From: an uncultured Clostridia bacterium
Lineage (GTDB): Bacteria; Bacillota; Clostridia; Christensenellales; Borkfalkiaceae
Reading direction: 5' to 3'
Assembly (NCBI GenBank): GCA_944328665.1
Contig: CALVHS010000052.1
Location: forward strand, 1-64,000
Length of the DNA stretch: 64,000 bases
Below are positions 1-10,485 of the stretch, piece by piece (the first letter of the stretch is position 1; the number at the start of each line of letters is the position of its first letter). Both the position numbers and the translations under genes were made by a program. Under the pieces are notes generated by a model. The model did no database searches. It was not told the origin of the DNA and saw only the letters and a program-made list of their open reading frames with translations.

Positions 1-1445
1 GCCTTTTTGATCTTGTTGATGTTGATGCCGTCGTAGCGGATCTTTCCGTCGGCGATATCGTAGAAGCGGTTCAAAAGGTTGGTGATGGTCGTCTTGCCCG
101 CGCCCGTCGCGCCGACGAAGGCGATCTTCTGCCCGGGTTTGGCATAAATGCTGACATTGTGCAGGACGATCTTATCGGGAACATAGCCGAAATCCACATC
201 AAAGAGGCGGATATCCCCTTTCAGTTCGGTATACGTGACGGAGCCGTCCGCATGGTGCGGGTGGCGCCACGCCCATTTGCCCGTGCGCTCGGCGCTTTCG
301 GTGACGGTGCCGTCCTCGGCGACGTTCGCGTTGACGAGGGTGACGTAGCCGTCGTCCGCTTCCGGCTTTTCGTCGAGCAGTTCAAAGATACGGCCCGCGC
401 CCGCGAGGCCCATGACGACCGAGTTGATCTGCATGGACACCTGCCCGATGTTGAGGGAGAACTGGCGGGACATATTGAGGAAGGAGGCGATGATCGCACC
501 CGTAAACGCACTCCAGCCCGTGACGGCGAGATTCCGTACATCCAAAAGGACGAGCAGCCCCGCCACGATGGCGACGAGCACAAAGGCGAAATGCCCGATG
601 TTCATGACGGCGGGCATCAGGATGTTGCCGTACGCGTTCGCCTTGTCGGACGCGTCGCAGAGCTCTTCGTTGATCTTGTCGAAGTCCTCTTTCGCGCGAT
701 CTTCGTGGCAGAACACCTTGATGACTTTCTGCCCGCCCATCATCTCTTCGATGTAGCCTTCCGTCTTGCCGATGACCACCTGCTGGCGGATAAAGTGCTT
801 GGCACTGCGGCTGCCGACGAACTTGGCGACGAGCGCCATGACGGCGACGCCGACAAAGACGACGATCATCAGCCACAGACTGTATAAAAGCATGATGACG
901 AACAGGGTCACCGCCGCAATGATGGAATAAAACACCTGCGGGATACTCATCGATACGAGCTGGCGCAGCGCGTCGGTATCGTTCGTATATACGGACATGA
1001 TATCGCCGTGGGTGTGCGTGTCGAAATAGCGGATGGGCAGCGACTGCATCTCGGAGAACATGTCGTCGCGGACGTGCCGCAAAAAGCCCTGCGTCACGAT
1101 CGCCATCGTCTGATTGTAAAAGAAGGAAGCGCAGAGGGCGACGATATACATCCCTCCCATGCCGCCGATGATGCCGAAGAGTGTGCTGCGCAATTCGAAC
1201 AGCTTATCCGAGATGGCGCTCGCGTCCTGCCCCGCAAGCCCCGCGAGCGGGGTAATGACTTTATCGATGACGAGGGTCAAAAACACGGAAGAACTGATCC
1301 CCGCCGCCGCCGTGACCGCGATACAGAAGAATACGGCGATCAGCCTGCCCTTGTAATAATGGAAAAGGTAAGAAAGCAGCCTGCCGAGCAATTTGAAGGA
1401 ATGGATCTTCGGCTTTTTCTGCATGACGGAAACTTCATTACGCAT
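1..1445 (-). CDS. ABC exporter half-transporter (permease-ATPase), 3' end outside window
   Basis: About 481 residues of a fused membrane/ATPase half-transporter are visible, beginning MRNEVSVMQKK at an ATG that overlaps the stop of the upstream exporter gene by 8 bp. The first ~330 residues hold the hydrophobic six-helix domain. A nucleotide-binding domain follows, with Walker A GATGAGKTT (Lys near 451); the window ends shortly after, so signature, Walker B and H-loop are not seen. By context it is the second subunit of a heterodimeric multidrug or lipid exporter with the 1438-3249 product, under the MarR gene at 3316. No frameshift was found in the stretches I translated. The substrate is unknown. 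Confidence 0.9.
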   Translation of the reverse strand, partial: MRNEVSVMQKKPKIHSFKLLGRLLSYLFHYYKGRLIAVFFCIAVTAAAGISSSVFLTLVIDKVITPLAGLAGQDASAISDKLFELRSTLFGIIGGMGGMYIVALCASFFYNQTMAIVTQGFLRHVRDDMFSEMQSLPIRYFDTHTHGDIMSVYTNDTDALRQLVSMSIPQVFYSIIAAVTLFVIMLLYSLWLMIVVFVGVAVMALVAKFVGSRSAKHFIRQQVVIGKTEGYIEEMMGGQKVIKVFCHEDRAKEDFDKINEELCDASDKANAYGNILMPAVMNIGHFAFVLVAIVAGLLVLLDVRNLAVTGWSAFTGAIIASFLNMSRQFSLNIGQVSMQINSVVMGLAGAGRIFELLDEKPEADDGYVTLVNANVAEDGTVTESAERTGKWAWRHPHHADGSVTYTELKGDIRLFDVDFGYVPDKIVLHNVSIYAKPGQKIAFVGATGAGKTTITNLLNRFYDIADGKIRYDGININKIKK

Positions 1446-3249
1446 GATCTGCACCCCCTTCCGCCGCGGCGTTCGCACCGCCTATTTTATTCTGAGAATA
1501 ATATACTTCCCGATAGATCGGATTAGAGGCGAGCAATTCCTCGTGCGTGCCGATGGCGTTGATCTTGCCACCGTCCATGACGATGATCTGATCGGCATCC
1601 TGCACGGAAGAGACGCGCTGGGCGATGATGATCTTGGTGACGTTGGGGATCTCTTCGCGGAAAGATCTGCGGATCATCGCGTCCGTCTTGGTGTCGACGG
1701 CGCTCGTCGAGTCGTCGAGGATGAGCACCTTCGGGTCTTTCAAAAGGGCGCGCGCGATGCAAAGGCGCTGCTTTTGCCCGCCCGAGACGTTGGTGCCGCC
1801 CTGCTCGATATATGTATCGTACTTGTCGGGGAAGGACTGGATGAAGTCGTCCGCGCAGGCGAGCTTGCATACGCGCAGCATCTCGTCGTCCGTCGCGTCC
1901 TCCTTGCCCCAGCGCAGGTTGTCTTTGATGGTGCCCGAGAACAGCACGTTTTTCTGCAGCACCATGGCGACCTTGTTGCGCAGCGCTTCGAGATCGTAAT
2001 CTTTTACGTTGACGCCGCCGACGTAGACCGCGCCTTCCGTCGTATCGTACAGCCTCGGGATGAGGTTGACGAGGGTGGATTTGGAAGAACCCGTTCCGCC
2101 CAAAATACCGATGGTCTGCCCCGACCTGATGTGCAGGTTCACGCCTTCGAGAGCAAAGCGCTCGGCATTTTTGGAATATTTGAAAGAGACGTTGTCAAAC
2201 ACGATGTCCCCGTCCTTGACTTCTTTGACGGCATTTTCGGGGGAGGTGATGTTGCTCTTTTCGTTGAGGACGGCGCAGATGCGTTCGCCCGACGTGCGCG
2301 CGATGATGATCATGACGATGACCATAGAAAGCTGCATGACGGCGGAAAGGATCTGCGACGCATACATGATGAGGACGGTAAGCTGTTCCTCTCCGATGAC
2401 CGCGTCCCCGACGGGGATGCCCGCCTTCAGGTTGCTGCTCGTCAAAAGAGCCGCCAACAGGAAGATGAGCAAAAAGGACAACCAGATGCAGAACTGCATC
2501 ACGGGGCCGTTGATCGCCATGATGCGCTCGGCGAGGGTGAAGTCCTTGCAGACGTCCTCGGAAGCCGCTTCGAACTTTTTCTTTTCGAAATCTTCGCGCA
2601 CGAAGGATTTGACAACGCGGATGCCCTTGATATCTTCGCGCACGGAGCGGTTCATATTGTCATACTTATGAAAGACGCGCTCGAAAATGGGATGCGTCTT
2701 GAAGATGACGATGACGAGCACCGTGGCGAGCACGGGCACGAGGGCGAGGAACACCCACGAAATGGTCACGTTGACCGTGAACGCCATCACGAGGGAGAAG
2801 ATGAGCATCAGCGGGCAGCGGATCGCCACGCGGATGATCATCATGTACGCCATTTGTACGTTTGTGACGTCCGTCGTCTGACGGGTCACGAGTGAGGAAG
2901 TGGAAAATCTGTCGATATTCGCAAAGGAATAGTCTTGGATCGAATAATACATATCCTTGCGCAAATTCTTTGCAAATCCCGCGCTCGCCCGCGCCGCAAA
3001 GCGACCCGAAAGCATGCCCGTGATCAAAGAAAGCGCCGCCATACCGATCAAAATGCCGCCGTATTTCAAGATGGTGCTCATCTGCACCGCCTCCTCGACG
3101 GCGACGCCCGTCGGGCTGATCCTGGCGATGAATTCCATGATGACCAGAGGCATCAGGCATTCAAGGATCACTTCGACGGACACGAAGATCGGAGAAAGTA
3201 TGGACGGAGTTTTGTACTCGCGGATACTTTTCGCCAAAGTTTTGATCAT
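1438..3249 (-). CDS. ABC exporter half-transporter, probable degenerate-site subunit
   Basis: 603-residue permease-ATPase of usual half-transporter length. Membrane helices fill roughly residues 15-310. The ATPase domain has Walker A GGTGSSKST (Lys390), signature VSGGQKQ, and Walker B LILDDSTSAVD. The residue after the Walker B Asp is Asp rather than the catalytic Glu, which is typical of the weak-site partner in heterodimeric exporters. The start ATG follows AAGGAG. It lies 66 bp after the MarR gene and overlaps the next half-transporter by 8 bp, so marR and the two ABC genes look like one operon. The family exports drugs, lipids or peptides; the substrate cannot be told. Confidence 0.93.
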   Translation of the reverse strand: MIKTLAKSIREYKTPSILSPIFVSVEVILECLMPLVIMEFIARISPTGVAVEEAVQMSTILKYGGILIGMAALSLITGMLSGRFAARASAGFAKNLRKDMYYSIQDYSFANIDRFSTSSLVTRQTTDVTNVQMAYMMIIRVAIRCPLMLIFSLVMAFTVNVTISWVFLALVPVLATVLVIVIFKTHPIFERVFHKYDNMNRSVREDIKGIRVVKSFVREDFEKKKFEAASEDVCKDFTLAERIMAINGPVMQFCIWLSFLLIFLLAALLTSSNLKAGIPVGDAVIGEEQLTVLIMYASQILSAVMQLSMVIVMIIIARTSGERICAVLNEKSNITSPENAVKEVKDGDIVFDNVSFKYSKNAERFALEGVNLHIRSGQTIGILGGTGSSKSTLVNLIPRLYDTTEGAVYVGGVNVKDYDLEALRNKVAMVLQKNVLFSGTIKDNLRWGKEDATDDEMLRVCKLACADDFIQSFPDKYDTYIEQGGTNVSGGQKQRLCIARALLKDPKVLILDDSTSAVDTKTDAMIRRSFREEIPNVTKIIIAQRVSSVQDADQIIVMDGGKINAIGTHEELLASNPIYREVYYSQNKIGGANAAAEGGADHA

Positions 3250-3315
3250 ATCTGTCTCCTTATAAAAATTTTACCTTGACCTGTGCTTTCCGCGCGCCCC
3301 GCGCCGCGGAAACGC

Positions 3316-3762
3316 CTAACCGTTTTCCATCTGCGAAAGGTTTTGTTTGAAACGCGCGACATAATCAAAAAAGGCGTCCAGCTCCGCTTCGGAAAAGCCC
3401 CTCGTCATCTGCGCTTCGGAGCGCTCGATCTGCGCTTGCAGCTGGCGGCGCACTTCCTCGGCATAGTCGGTCAGTTCGATCTTTTTCAGCCGCGCGTCAT
3501 ATTCGACGGGCACGCGGCGGATGAGCCCCGCCTCCTCCATCGACTTCAAGATCTCCGTCGCGCTCGAACGGCGGATATTGAATTCCGCCTCCACGTCGCG
3601 CTGAAAGAGCTCTCTTCCGCCGTTTCGGAACAAAAAATTGAGCACCCAAAATTGGACGCCTGTCAGTTTTTTGTTTTCACCGGCGGCGGGGATGTTTTCC
3701 ATCACCCTGTCGATGCGGCGGCAGAGGGATTTGACCGCATAGCCGATATGCCGTTTGTTCAT
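3316..3762 (-). CDS. MarR-family transcriptional regulator
   Basis: 148-residue winged-helix protein of usual MarR length. I chose the ATG giving MNKRHIGYAVK because GGGAGGG lies just upstream; a longer reading frame up to 3846 would run through the promoter and operator. The wHTH region carries a DVEAEFNIRRSSATEIL recognition segment followed by the beta wing. The family usually represses a neighbouring exporter until a small lipophilic ligand binds. The two ABC genes downstream in the same direction, and a palindrome over its own start region, fit an autorepressed marR-ABC operon. Confidence 0.92.
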   Translation of the reverse strand: MNKRHIGYAVKSLCRRIDRVMENIPAAGENKKLTGVQFWVLNFLFRNGGRELFQRDVEAEFNIRRSSATEILKSMEEAGLIRRVPVEYDARLKKIELTDYAEEVRRQLQAQIERSEAQMTRGFSEAELDAFFDYVARFKQNLSQMENG

Positions 3763-3786
3763 CGCACCCTCCCGCAAAATTGTTAG

Positions 3787-3796
3787 GTTAGCTAAC
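3787..3796. promoter_or_regulatory. Probable MarR operator palindrome
   Basis: A perfect 10-bp palindrome, GTTAGCTAAC, sits directly downstream of the -10 box of the marR promoter, around the expected transcription start, preceded by a further GTTAG half. Resemblance to MarR-type sites and its placement suggest steric autorepression. The site is seen; the binding is inferred. Confidence 0.7.
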
Positions 3797-3824
3797 ATTA
3801 TAACCATTTTATCAAAAATGTCAA
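3797..3824 (-). promoter_or_regulatory. Consensus sigma-A promoter of the marR-ABC operon
   Basis: On the minus strand a perfect TTGACA (3819-3824) is followed after 16 bp by a perfect TATAAT (3797-3802), about 35 bp upstream of the marR start codon. The strength of the promoter fits a unit that must be actively repressed. Confidence 0.85.
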
Positions 3825-3940
3825 CGGAATTACGGGACATTGGCAAAGCTGTTTTGTGAAAAATTTTTCACTTTCGCACCCCGCGGCGCCGACGGCGCGG
3901 CGGGGTGCGCTTTTCGTGCCCGCCTCCACCGGGAGGCGGA

Positions 3941-3980
3941 AAAGAGGGCGGGCGCGGCTTCTGCCGCGCCCGCCCTCTTT
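3941..3980. terminator. Strong hairpin terminator after the uppP unit
   Basis: A perfect 18-bp GC-rich stem (3941-3958 with 3963-3980, loop TTCT) is followed by TTTTCC on the minus strand and TTTCG on the plus strand. It would end the leftward uppP and small-protein transcript. Further hairpins lie at 3877-3909 and 3921-3938. Confidence 0.75.
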
Positions 3981-3986
3981 CGTCCG

Positions 3987-4136
3987 TCAGTCCATCTCGT
4001 AATGGCAGCCGGAAACCTGCGTGGGCGGGAATGTCTCGCCCTCGTTCATATACACTTTGCCGATCACTTCCCCTTCCTCGTTGACAACGGTATAAGAGCA
4101 GCTCTTCGGCACGGTATCTCCGCAGTTGAGCCTCAT
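3987..4136 (-). CDS. Small Cys-containing protein, 49 aa, YjzC-like in pattern
   Basis: 49-residue protein starting MRLNCGDTVPKSC, with GGAAGGAGG upstream. The layout, a GDxxPxSxxY start, a central GEVIG, then GETFPP and an aromatic end, recalls the small YjzC-like family; this is by eye and not certain. Cysteines at 5, 14 and 44 could bind metal or form a disulfide. A longer frame up to 4202 has no ribosome binding site. It lies 66 bp after uppP in the same direction and before the shared terminator, so it is probably co-transcribed with uppP. Function unknown. Confidence 0.7.
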   Translation of the reverse strand: MRLNCGDTVPKSCSYTVVNEEGEVIGKVYMNEGETFPPTQVSGCHYEMD

Positions 4137-4202
4137 AAAGAAAACCTCCTTCCTGTAAGCTGCCTTTAGCTTGTGCGCCCCCGCGCTTTTTATGCGCGGC
4201 AC

Positions 4203-4976
4203 TTACAGTGACGCGAAACAGAGGAGAACGAGCGAGAGCGCGATGAGGTAAACCGCATACCCGTACAAGTTCCCTCTTTTGACGCTGCCCGCGGCGAAGC
4301 GGAGCGCGGCAAAGCCGCAGACGGCGGCGGAAAGCGATCCGACGGCGAGGCTCTGCCAGGACGGGACGGCGCACACCGCGGGATCGGTGAGCGCTTTGAG
4401 CAGTTCCGCAAAGATCGCCCCGGCGATGATCGGGATGCTCATCAAAAAGGAAAAATCGGCGGCCTTTTCCCGCTCCGTTCCCGCCAAAAGGCAGGCGGAG
4501 ACCGTGACGCCGCTGCGGGAAAGTCCCGGCACCACGGCAAGCGCCTGCGCAAAGCCCGCCGTCCATGCCGTGCGCCAACCGACGGGGCGCAGAATGCGCG
4601 CCCGCTTTGCGCGGCGCTGCGCCGCCAGCAGGAGCGCCGCGGTCAGGGCGAAAAACGCCCACAGATATTTTCCGCCAAAAAAGAGGGCGTCTATCCGATC
4701 CCCGAAAAAGAATCCCGCCGCCGCCGCGGGCAGGGTCGCCGCCGCCAGATACAGGAGCATCTTCCGCTCCCCCTTTACGATCGCCTCGATCTTGGGAAAG
4801 TAGGCGAAGAGGACGGCAAGCAACGTGCCCGCGTGCAGCATGACGCCGAAAAACATCCCGCCGGGCGGCAGGCAAAGCAGCTTTTCAAACAAGATGATAT
4901 GCCCGCTGGACGAAACGGGCAAAAATTCCGTGATCCCCTGCACCATCCCCAAGACGGCAGCTTTCCAGATCTCCAT
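4203..4976 (-). CDS. uppP: Undecaprenyl-diphosphatase UppP (BacA family)
   Basis: 257-residue polytopic membrane enzyme that removes phosphate from undecaprenyl diphosphate so the lipid carrier can be reused in peptidoglycan and polymer synthesis. The family signature QGITEFLPVSSSGH is at residues 13-26, and GLSRSGVT followed by AGTEREKAADFSFL is in the second half. Both are diagnostic of BacA/UppP. The ATG at 4976 follows GGGGAGGGAG; the frame is open upstream to 5123 but without a ribosome binding site. Overexpression in this family gives bacitracin tolerance. Length is close to the usual ~270. Confidence 0.96.
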   Translation of the reverse strand: MEIWKAAVLGMVQGITEFLPVSSSGHIILFEKLLCLPPGGMFFGVMLHAGTLLAVLFAYFPKIEAIVKGERKMLLYLAAATLPAAAAGFFFGDRIDALFFGGKYLWAFFALTAALLLAAQRRAKRARILRPVGWRTAWTAGFAQALAVVPGLSRSGVTVSACLLAGTEREKAADFSFLMSIPIIAGAIFAELLKALTDPAVCAVPSWQSLAVGSLSAAVCGFAALRFAAGSVKRGNLYGYAVYLIALSLVLLCFASL

Positions 4977-5066
4977 GCGCTCCCTCCCCGTCTGTCTACT
5001 AATGTATGCCTGCATCGTCAAAAAAATAACGGGAACGCTTTTCTCGTCCGCATGGCGGAAAAATCC

Positions 5067-5095
5067 TTGCGGAAACGGAAAAAATTTAGTACAAT
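5067..5095 (+). promoter_or_regulatory. Probable promoter of the 5122 membrane protein
   Basis: TTGCGG and TACAAT are separated by 17 bp, with the -10 ending 26 bp before the ATG at 5122. The -35 is imperfect. Confidence 0.5.
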
Positions 5096-5121
5096 ATCGG
5101 AAAACCTCCGCGGAGCCGCGC

Positions 5122-6315
5122 ATGCTGGAAAAGATATTCGGAAAAAAGTCGACGGGCGTCGTCTATATCGTCTGCGCGAGCGTGCTGCTCCTCTCTTTGG
5201 CCGCATCGGCGCTCCTCTTTCTCGTCCGCTATCCGGATGCGTCCCTCTACGTCCTCTTTACGCAGGCGCTCGTGACAGTCATCTCCCTGGCGGCGATCAG
5301 CGCCCCCGTCTTTATCCAAAAGCGCTTCCGCTATTATATTCCGCCCTTTATCGAGATCGCGCTCTGCGCGTATGTGCTATTGTTCCTCCTGCTGCAGCGC
5401 GCACCCGAAAACGGCATGGTGCTTTACTCCTTTTTGCCCGCCTCCGGCGGCTTTATGCTGTCCATGGTGCTCTTTGCCGTCTTTTACTCCGTCCTTTCCA
5501 AACGGGCACAGGCAAAGGGCAGGCGCACGCCCCTGTTCCGTTCCGTCGCCGGCACTTTCGGCGCGGCGCTCGCGCTCATGGCGGCGCTCGGCGCCCTTGC
5601 GGCGCTCTCCTCCGTCATCATGAACGCGCCCCGCCCGCCCCTGCACGCCTCCCTGCTCTCCTTGGCGCACTATCTGCTCGGCAGTCTGCTCTTCTGCGCC
5701 ACGGGGTATTTTGCCGCGCGCTCGCACGAGGAACGCTTCCGCATCCGCAGCTTTAAAAATACGGAGAGCGCGGAACGGTTCGCGCTCGTAAAGAAGAACA
5801 GATCGATGTACACCGTCGTCGGCAATCTTTCCCGCGATACGACGGACTACCGCGGCGTCTTTCTGCGGGCAAAGGCAAGTTACTATACCGTGCGGATCGC
5901 CTATCTCGCCCTCTATGCGGGGTACATCGTCTTTTCCTGTATCACCTTTTGGGAACTGAGCGGCTGGGGGCAGGCGATCGCCTTTTTCCTCTGTTCGTCC
6001 TTCCTCTTCACGACCGCCGTCTATATCTATGAATATTTTCTCTTCCGCAAAAGGACGGTCAACCAGCGGCTGCGCAAGCTGAAGATCGCCAAGACGACCG
6101 CGCGCAGCTACTCGCTGCTGCTCATCCTCGCCGCCATGTATTTTGCGGACTTTCATTACAGCAGCCTGTCCGTCGTCCTCTCCGTGGGGATGCTCCTCTT
6201 TAACCTCTGTCTTCTCTTTTACAATCTGTTCGGCAAACCGCGCCGCTACCCGCCCGTCAAAAAGAAAAATAAAGAGGAAGGCGCGTGCGCGGAAAAAGAA
6301 AGCGGCAAGGAATAG
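5122..6315 (+). CDS. Polytopic membrane protein of unknown function
   Basis: 397 residues beginning MLEKIFGKKSTG, with about nine hydrophobic segments and a basic tail (VKKKNKEEG) that should lie in the cytoplasm. A central soluble loop around residues 205-245 contains RSFKNTESAERFALV. I recognise no family motif. The start at 5122 is chosen because the first membrane helix follows at once and a promoter lies upstream; the ribosome binding site is weak (CGGAG). It is divergent from uppP and convergent with gdhA, so it is probably a single-gene unit. Confidence 0.75.
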   Translation: MLEKIFGKKSTGVVYIVCASVLLLSLAASALLFLVRYPDASLYVLFTQALVTVISLAAISAPVFIQKRFRYYIPPFIEIALCAYVLLFLLLQRAPENGMVLYSFLPASGGFMLSMVLFAVFYSVLSKRAQAKGRRTPLFRSVAGTFGAALALMAALGALAALSSVIMNAPRPPLHASLLSLAHYLLGSLLFCATGYFAARSHEERFRIRSFKNTESAERFALVKKNRSMYTVVGNLSRDTTDYRGVFLRAKASYYTVRIAYLALYAGYIVFSCITFWELSGWGQAIAFFLCSSFLFTTAVYIYEYFLFRKRTVNQRLRKLKIAKTTARSYSLLLILAAMYFADFHYSSLSVVLSVGMLLFNLCLLFYNLFGKPRRYPPVKKKNKEEGACAEKESGKE

Positions 6316-6320
6316 AAAAG

Positions 6321-6350
6321 GGGGCAGGACGGCATCTCCCGTCCTGCCCC
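6321..6350. terminator. Bidirectional terminator between membrane protein and gdhA
   Basis: A perfect 12-bp stem (6321-6332 with 6339-6350) lies between two convergent genes. On the minus strand it is followed by CTTTTC, on the plus strand by GGTTTA, so it probably serves gdhA best. Confidence 0.7.
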
Positions 6351-6391
6351 GGTTTATCATAAGCGGAAAGTTTCTTTCCCGTTTATACGCT

Positions 6392-8103
<1,712 letters not shown>

Positions 8104-8148
8104 AGCTTTCTGCCTCCCTGTTTGCGCCCTCATTATAGCGCAAAATAC

Positions 8149-8177
8149 TTGACATATATTGTCATATTTACTAAAAT
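8149..8177 (+). promoter_or_regulatory. Promoter of the WYL regulator with overlapping palindrome
   Basis: TTGACA (8149-8154) and TAAAAT (8172-8177) are 17 bp apart. A dyad TGACA-TATAT-TGTCA covers 8150-8164, on top of the -35. That placement is typical of a repressor site, possibly autoregulation by the WYL protein. Confidence 0.7.
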
Positions 8178-8217
8178 ATTTTTATAAACTTCGGCAAAAA
8201 TTTTGGAAAGGCAAAAA

Positions 8218-9141
8218 ATGAAATTTCAATGCATGTTGAAAATCTTATTTACCCTTCTGCGCAGGCGGAAAACGAGCGCGGCTGCGCTGGCGGCGGCGTG
8301 CGACGTATCCGAACGGAGCATCCACCGCTATTTGGAAGAACTGATCGTCGCCGGCGTCCCGGTAGATATCATACGCGGCAGAAACGGCGGAATATTCCTG
8401 CCGGACACCTATCGCCTCCCCGAAAACTTTTTCAGCAAGGACGAATATGCGGCGGCCGTCAACGCGTTGGGCGCCCTGTACGAGCAGCTGCGGGACGAGA
8501 CGGTGGGCAGCGCCCTCGACAAACTCCTGTCCCAACAAAAAGCGGACAGCCGCAACCTGACCTTGTCCGGACACATTCTCGTCGACAGCGGCACATGGGG
8601 AGACGCCTATGACTTTTCGGACAAGCTGCGCATCTTAGAGGAGGCGATCGAACAATGCGGCTGCCTCGATATCCTCTACATCGACCGCAACGGCAGCGAA
8701 AGCAGGCGCACGGTCGAAGCGCACCTGCTCATCTATAAACAAAACATCTGGTATCTGTACGCATGGTGCAGAAAGCGCGGCGACTTCCGCCTTTTCCGCG
8801 TGGGCAGGATGCGCAGCGCGCGCCGGACGGGAGAGAGCTTTTGCCGCCGCGAGATCGACCGCGCCCATCTGCCCCTCCAATTCAATTTTACGGACACGGA
8901 ACTGATCGACGTTCGGCTTTCCGTACAAAAAAAAGCCCTCCCCGACGTGGAGGAGTGGCTGGGCATCGACAATATCCGTGTGGAAAAAGAGAACCTTTTC
9001 GCCGAAGCGACGCTGCCCGGCGGCGAAGTGCTCCTTTCCAAGCTGCTCTCCTTCGGAGACGGCGTCAAAGTGCTCGCCCCCGCCTCTCTCGCCGAAGAGG
9101 TGCTGAGGCGCGCGCAACGGGCGGCGGCACAGTATCGCTGA
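8218..9141 (+). CDS. HTH-WYL transcriptional regulator (YafY/DeoR-like)
   Basis: 307 residues. An N-terminal HTH_11-type winged helix shows SAAALAAACDVSERSIHRYLEEL followed by GGIFLPDTY in the wing, and the middle and C-terminal parts match the WYL-domain layout (RRTVEAHLLIYKQNIWYLYAWC, where the usual WYL triad reads WYL). WYL domains sense nucleotides or small ligands. GGAAAGG precedes the ATG at 8218; a TTG 15 bp upstream is less likely. It lies 63 bp before a dehydrogenase in the same direction, which may be its target. Confidence 0.9.
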   Translation: MKFQCMLKILFTLLRRRKTSAAALAAACDVSERSIHRYLEELIVAGVPVDIIRGRNGGIFLPDTYRLPENFFSKDEYAAAVNALGALYEQLRDETVGSALDKLLSQQKADSRNLTLSGHILVDSGTWGDAYDFSDKLRILEEAIEQCGCLDILYIDRNGSESRRTVEAHLLIYKQNIWYLYAWCRKRGDFRLFRVGRMRSARRTGESFCRREIDRAHLPLQFNFTDTELIDVRLSVQKKALPDVEEWLGIDNIRVEKENLFAEATLPGGEVLLSKLLSFGDGVKVLAPASLAEEVLRRAQRAAAQYR

Positions 9142-9204
9142 CCCTGCGCGCTCCTGCCCCCCTTGACAAAAACGCTCCGTCCGAGGACGGAAAAGGAGTT
9201 TATT

Positions 9205-10476
9205 ATGGAAAAAACATTCTCCGTATCGATCATCGGCTGCGGTTCGCGCGGCTGCGACGTCTACGGAAACCTGTTTCATGCGCAAAAGGACAAATTCCGC
9301 ATCGCCGCGCTGTGCGACGTGCGCAAAGAACAGACGGAACGCTTCGGAAAACGCTACGGCACGGACGAACTCTTTACGGACGAACGGGAATTTTTCCGCA
9401 AAAGGCGCAGCGACGCGCTCGTCATCGCCACGCAGGATCAGGATCACGTCCGCATGTGCCTGCGCGCATTGGAATTGGGATACACCGTACTGCTGGAAAA
9501 GCCCGTTACCCCCGACAAAGCGGAACTGAAAGCGCTGCTCGCCGCGGCGGAAAAATGCGGCGGCAAGGTGCTCGTCTGTCACGTCCTGCGCTATGCGCCC
9601 GCCTTCACGGAAGCCAAGCGCATCCTGCGCAGCGGCGCGATCGGCAGGCTCATCCTCATCGAAGCGGAAGAGCATGTCGGCTTCTGGCATCAGGCGCACA
9701 GCTTTGTGCGCGGCAATTGGCGCAATGAGGAGACGACGTCCCCCATGATCCTCGCCAAATGCTGCCACGACCTCGACCTGCTGCAATACTATGCGGACGC
9801 CCCCGCGGAAAAAGTATATTCCGCGGGCGGGCTCGCCTTCTTCAACAAAGCAAATCATCCCGCGGACGCAGCGGAACGCTGCGCGGACTGCAAATACCTG
9901 CACACCTGCCCCTATAGCGCGGAATATTGCTATATCACGCGGTGGAAAGAATGCGGGCAGCCGCAGGACGGATGGCCCTTCAACGTCGTCGCCCCCGCGC
10001 CCAATTCCGAAGGACAGCTGCGCAAAGCCTATGAAGAGGGGCCCTACGGCAGGTGCGTGTTCTGCTGCGACAACGACGTCGTCGACCATCAGGCAGTCTC
10101 CGTCACCTTCACGAACGGCGTACAGGCGCAGCTTACCATGACGGCGTTCACTGCCGACACGGGAAGGCGGATCTGCTTCCACGGCACGAAAGGCACCCTC
10201 AAGCTCGACGAGCCGTCCGACAGCCTTCTGCTGGAAAAATACGGACAGGCAGCGGAACGCTTCTCGCTCTCCGAGCTCGCTGCCTCGTCAAAGAAAGACG
10301 GCTTCGGGCACGGCGGCGGCGATCTCGGCATCGTCGAAGCCTTTTACGGCCTGCTCTGCGGCACGGCGCCGGAAGAGACGTCGCTGCGCCGCTCCGCGGA
10401 GAGCCACTTCCTCTGTTACGCGGCGGAAAAATCGCGCAAAAGCGGCGCCGCGATCGACATGAAAAACGAACGCTAA
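9205..10476 (+). CDS. Gfo/Idh/MocA-family NAD(P)-dependent oxidoreductase
   Basis: 423 residues starting MEKTFSVSIIGCGSRG, a Rossmann fold with GCGSRG at residues 9-14, preceded by AAAGGAG. The family signature LLEKPVTPD is near residue 100. It includes the Lys of the EKP motif that stacks on the nicotinamide. Residues ~230-250 carry four close cysteines (CADCKYLHTCPYSAEYC), an insertion seen in one branch of the family that may bind metal. Substrates are usually sugars, inositols or their phosphates; which one cannot be read here. Probably in one unit with the WYL regulator. Confidence 0.9.
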   Translation: MEKTFSVSIIGCGSRGCDVYGNLFHAQKDKFRIAALCDVRKEQTERFGKRYGTDELFTDEREFFRKRRSDALVIATQDQDHVRMCLRALELGYTVLLEKPVTPDKAELKALLAAAEKCGGKVLVCHVLRYAPAFTEAKRILRSGAIGRLILIEAEEHVGFWHQAHSFVRGNWRNEETTSPMILAKCCHDLDLLQYYADAPAEKVYSAGGLAFFNKANHPADAAERCADCKYLHTCPYSAEYCYITRWKECGQPQDGWPFNVVAPAPNSEGQLRKAYEEGPYGRCVFCCDNDVVDHQAVSVTFTNGVQAQLTMTAFTADTGRRICFHGTKGTLKLDEPSDSLLLEKYGQAAERFSLSELAASSKKDGFGHGGGDLGIVEAFYGLLCGTAPEETSLRRSAESHFLCYAAEKSRKSGAAIDMKNER

Positions 10477-10485
10477 AACAAGCGT

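Noticed and set aside
1393-2895. 500-aa plus-strand frame across the ABC exporter
   Set aside because: Antisense shadow of a clear ABC ATPase; no ribosome site or promoter.
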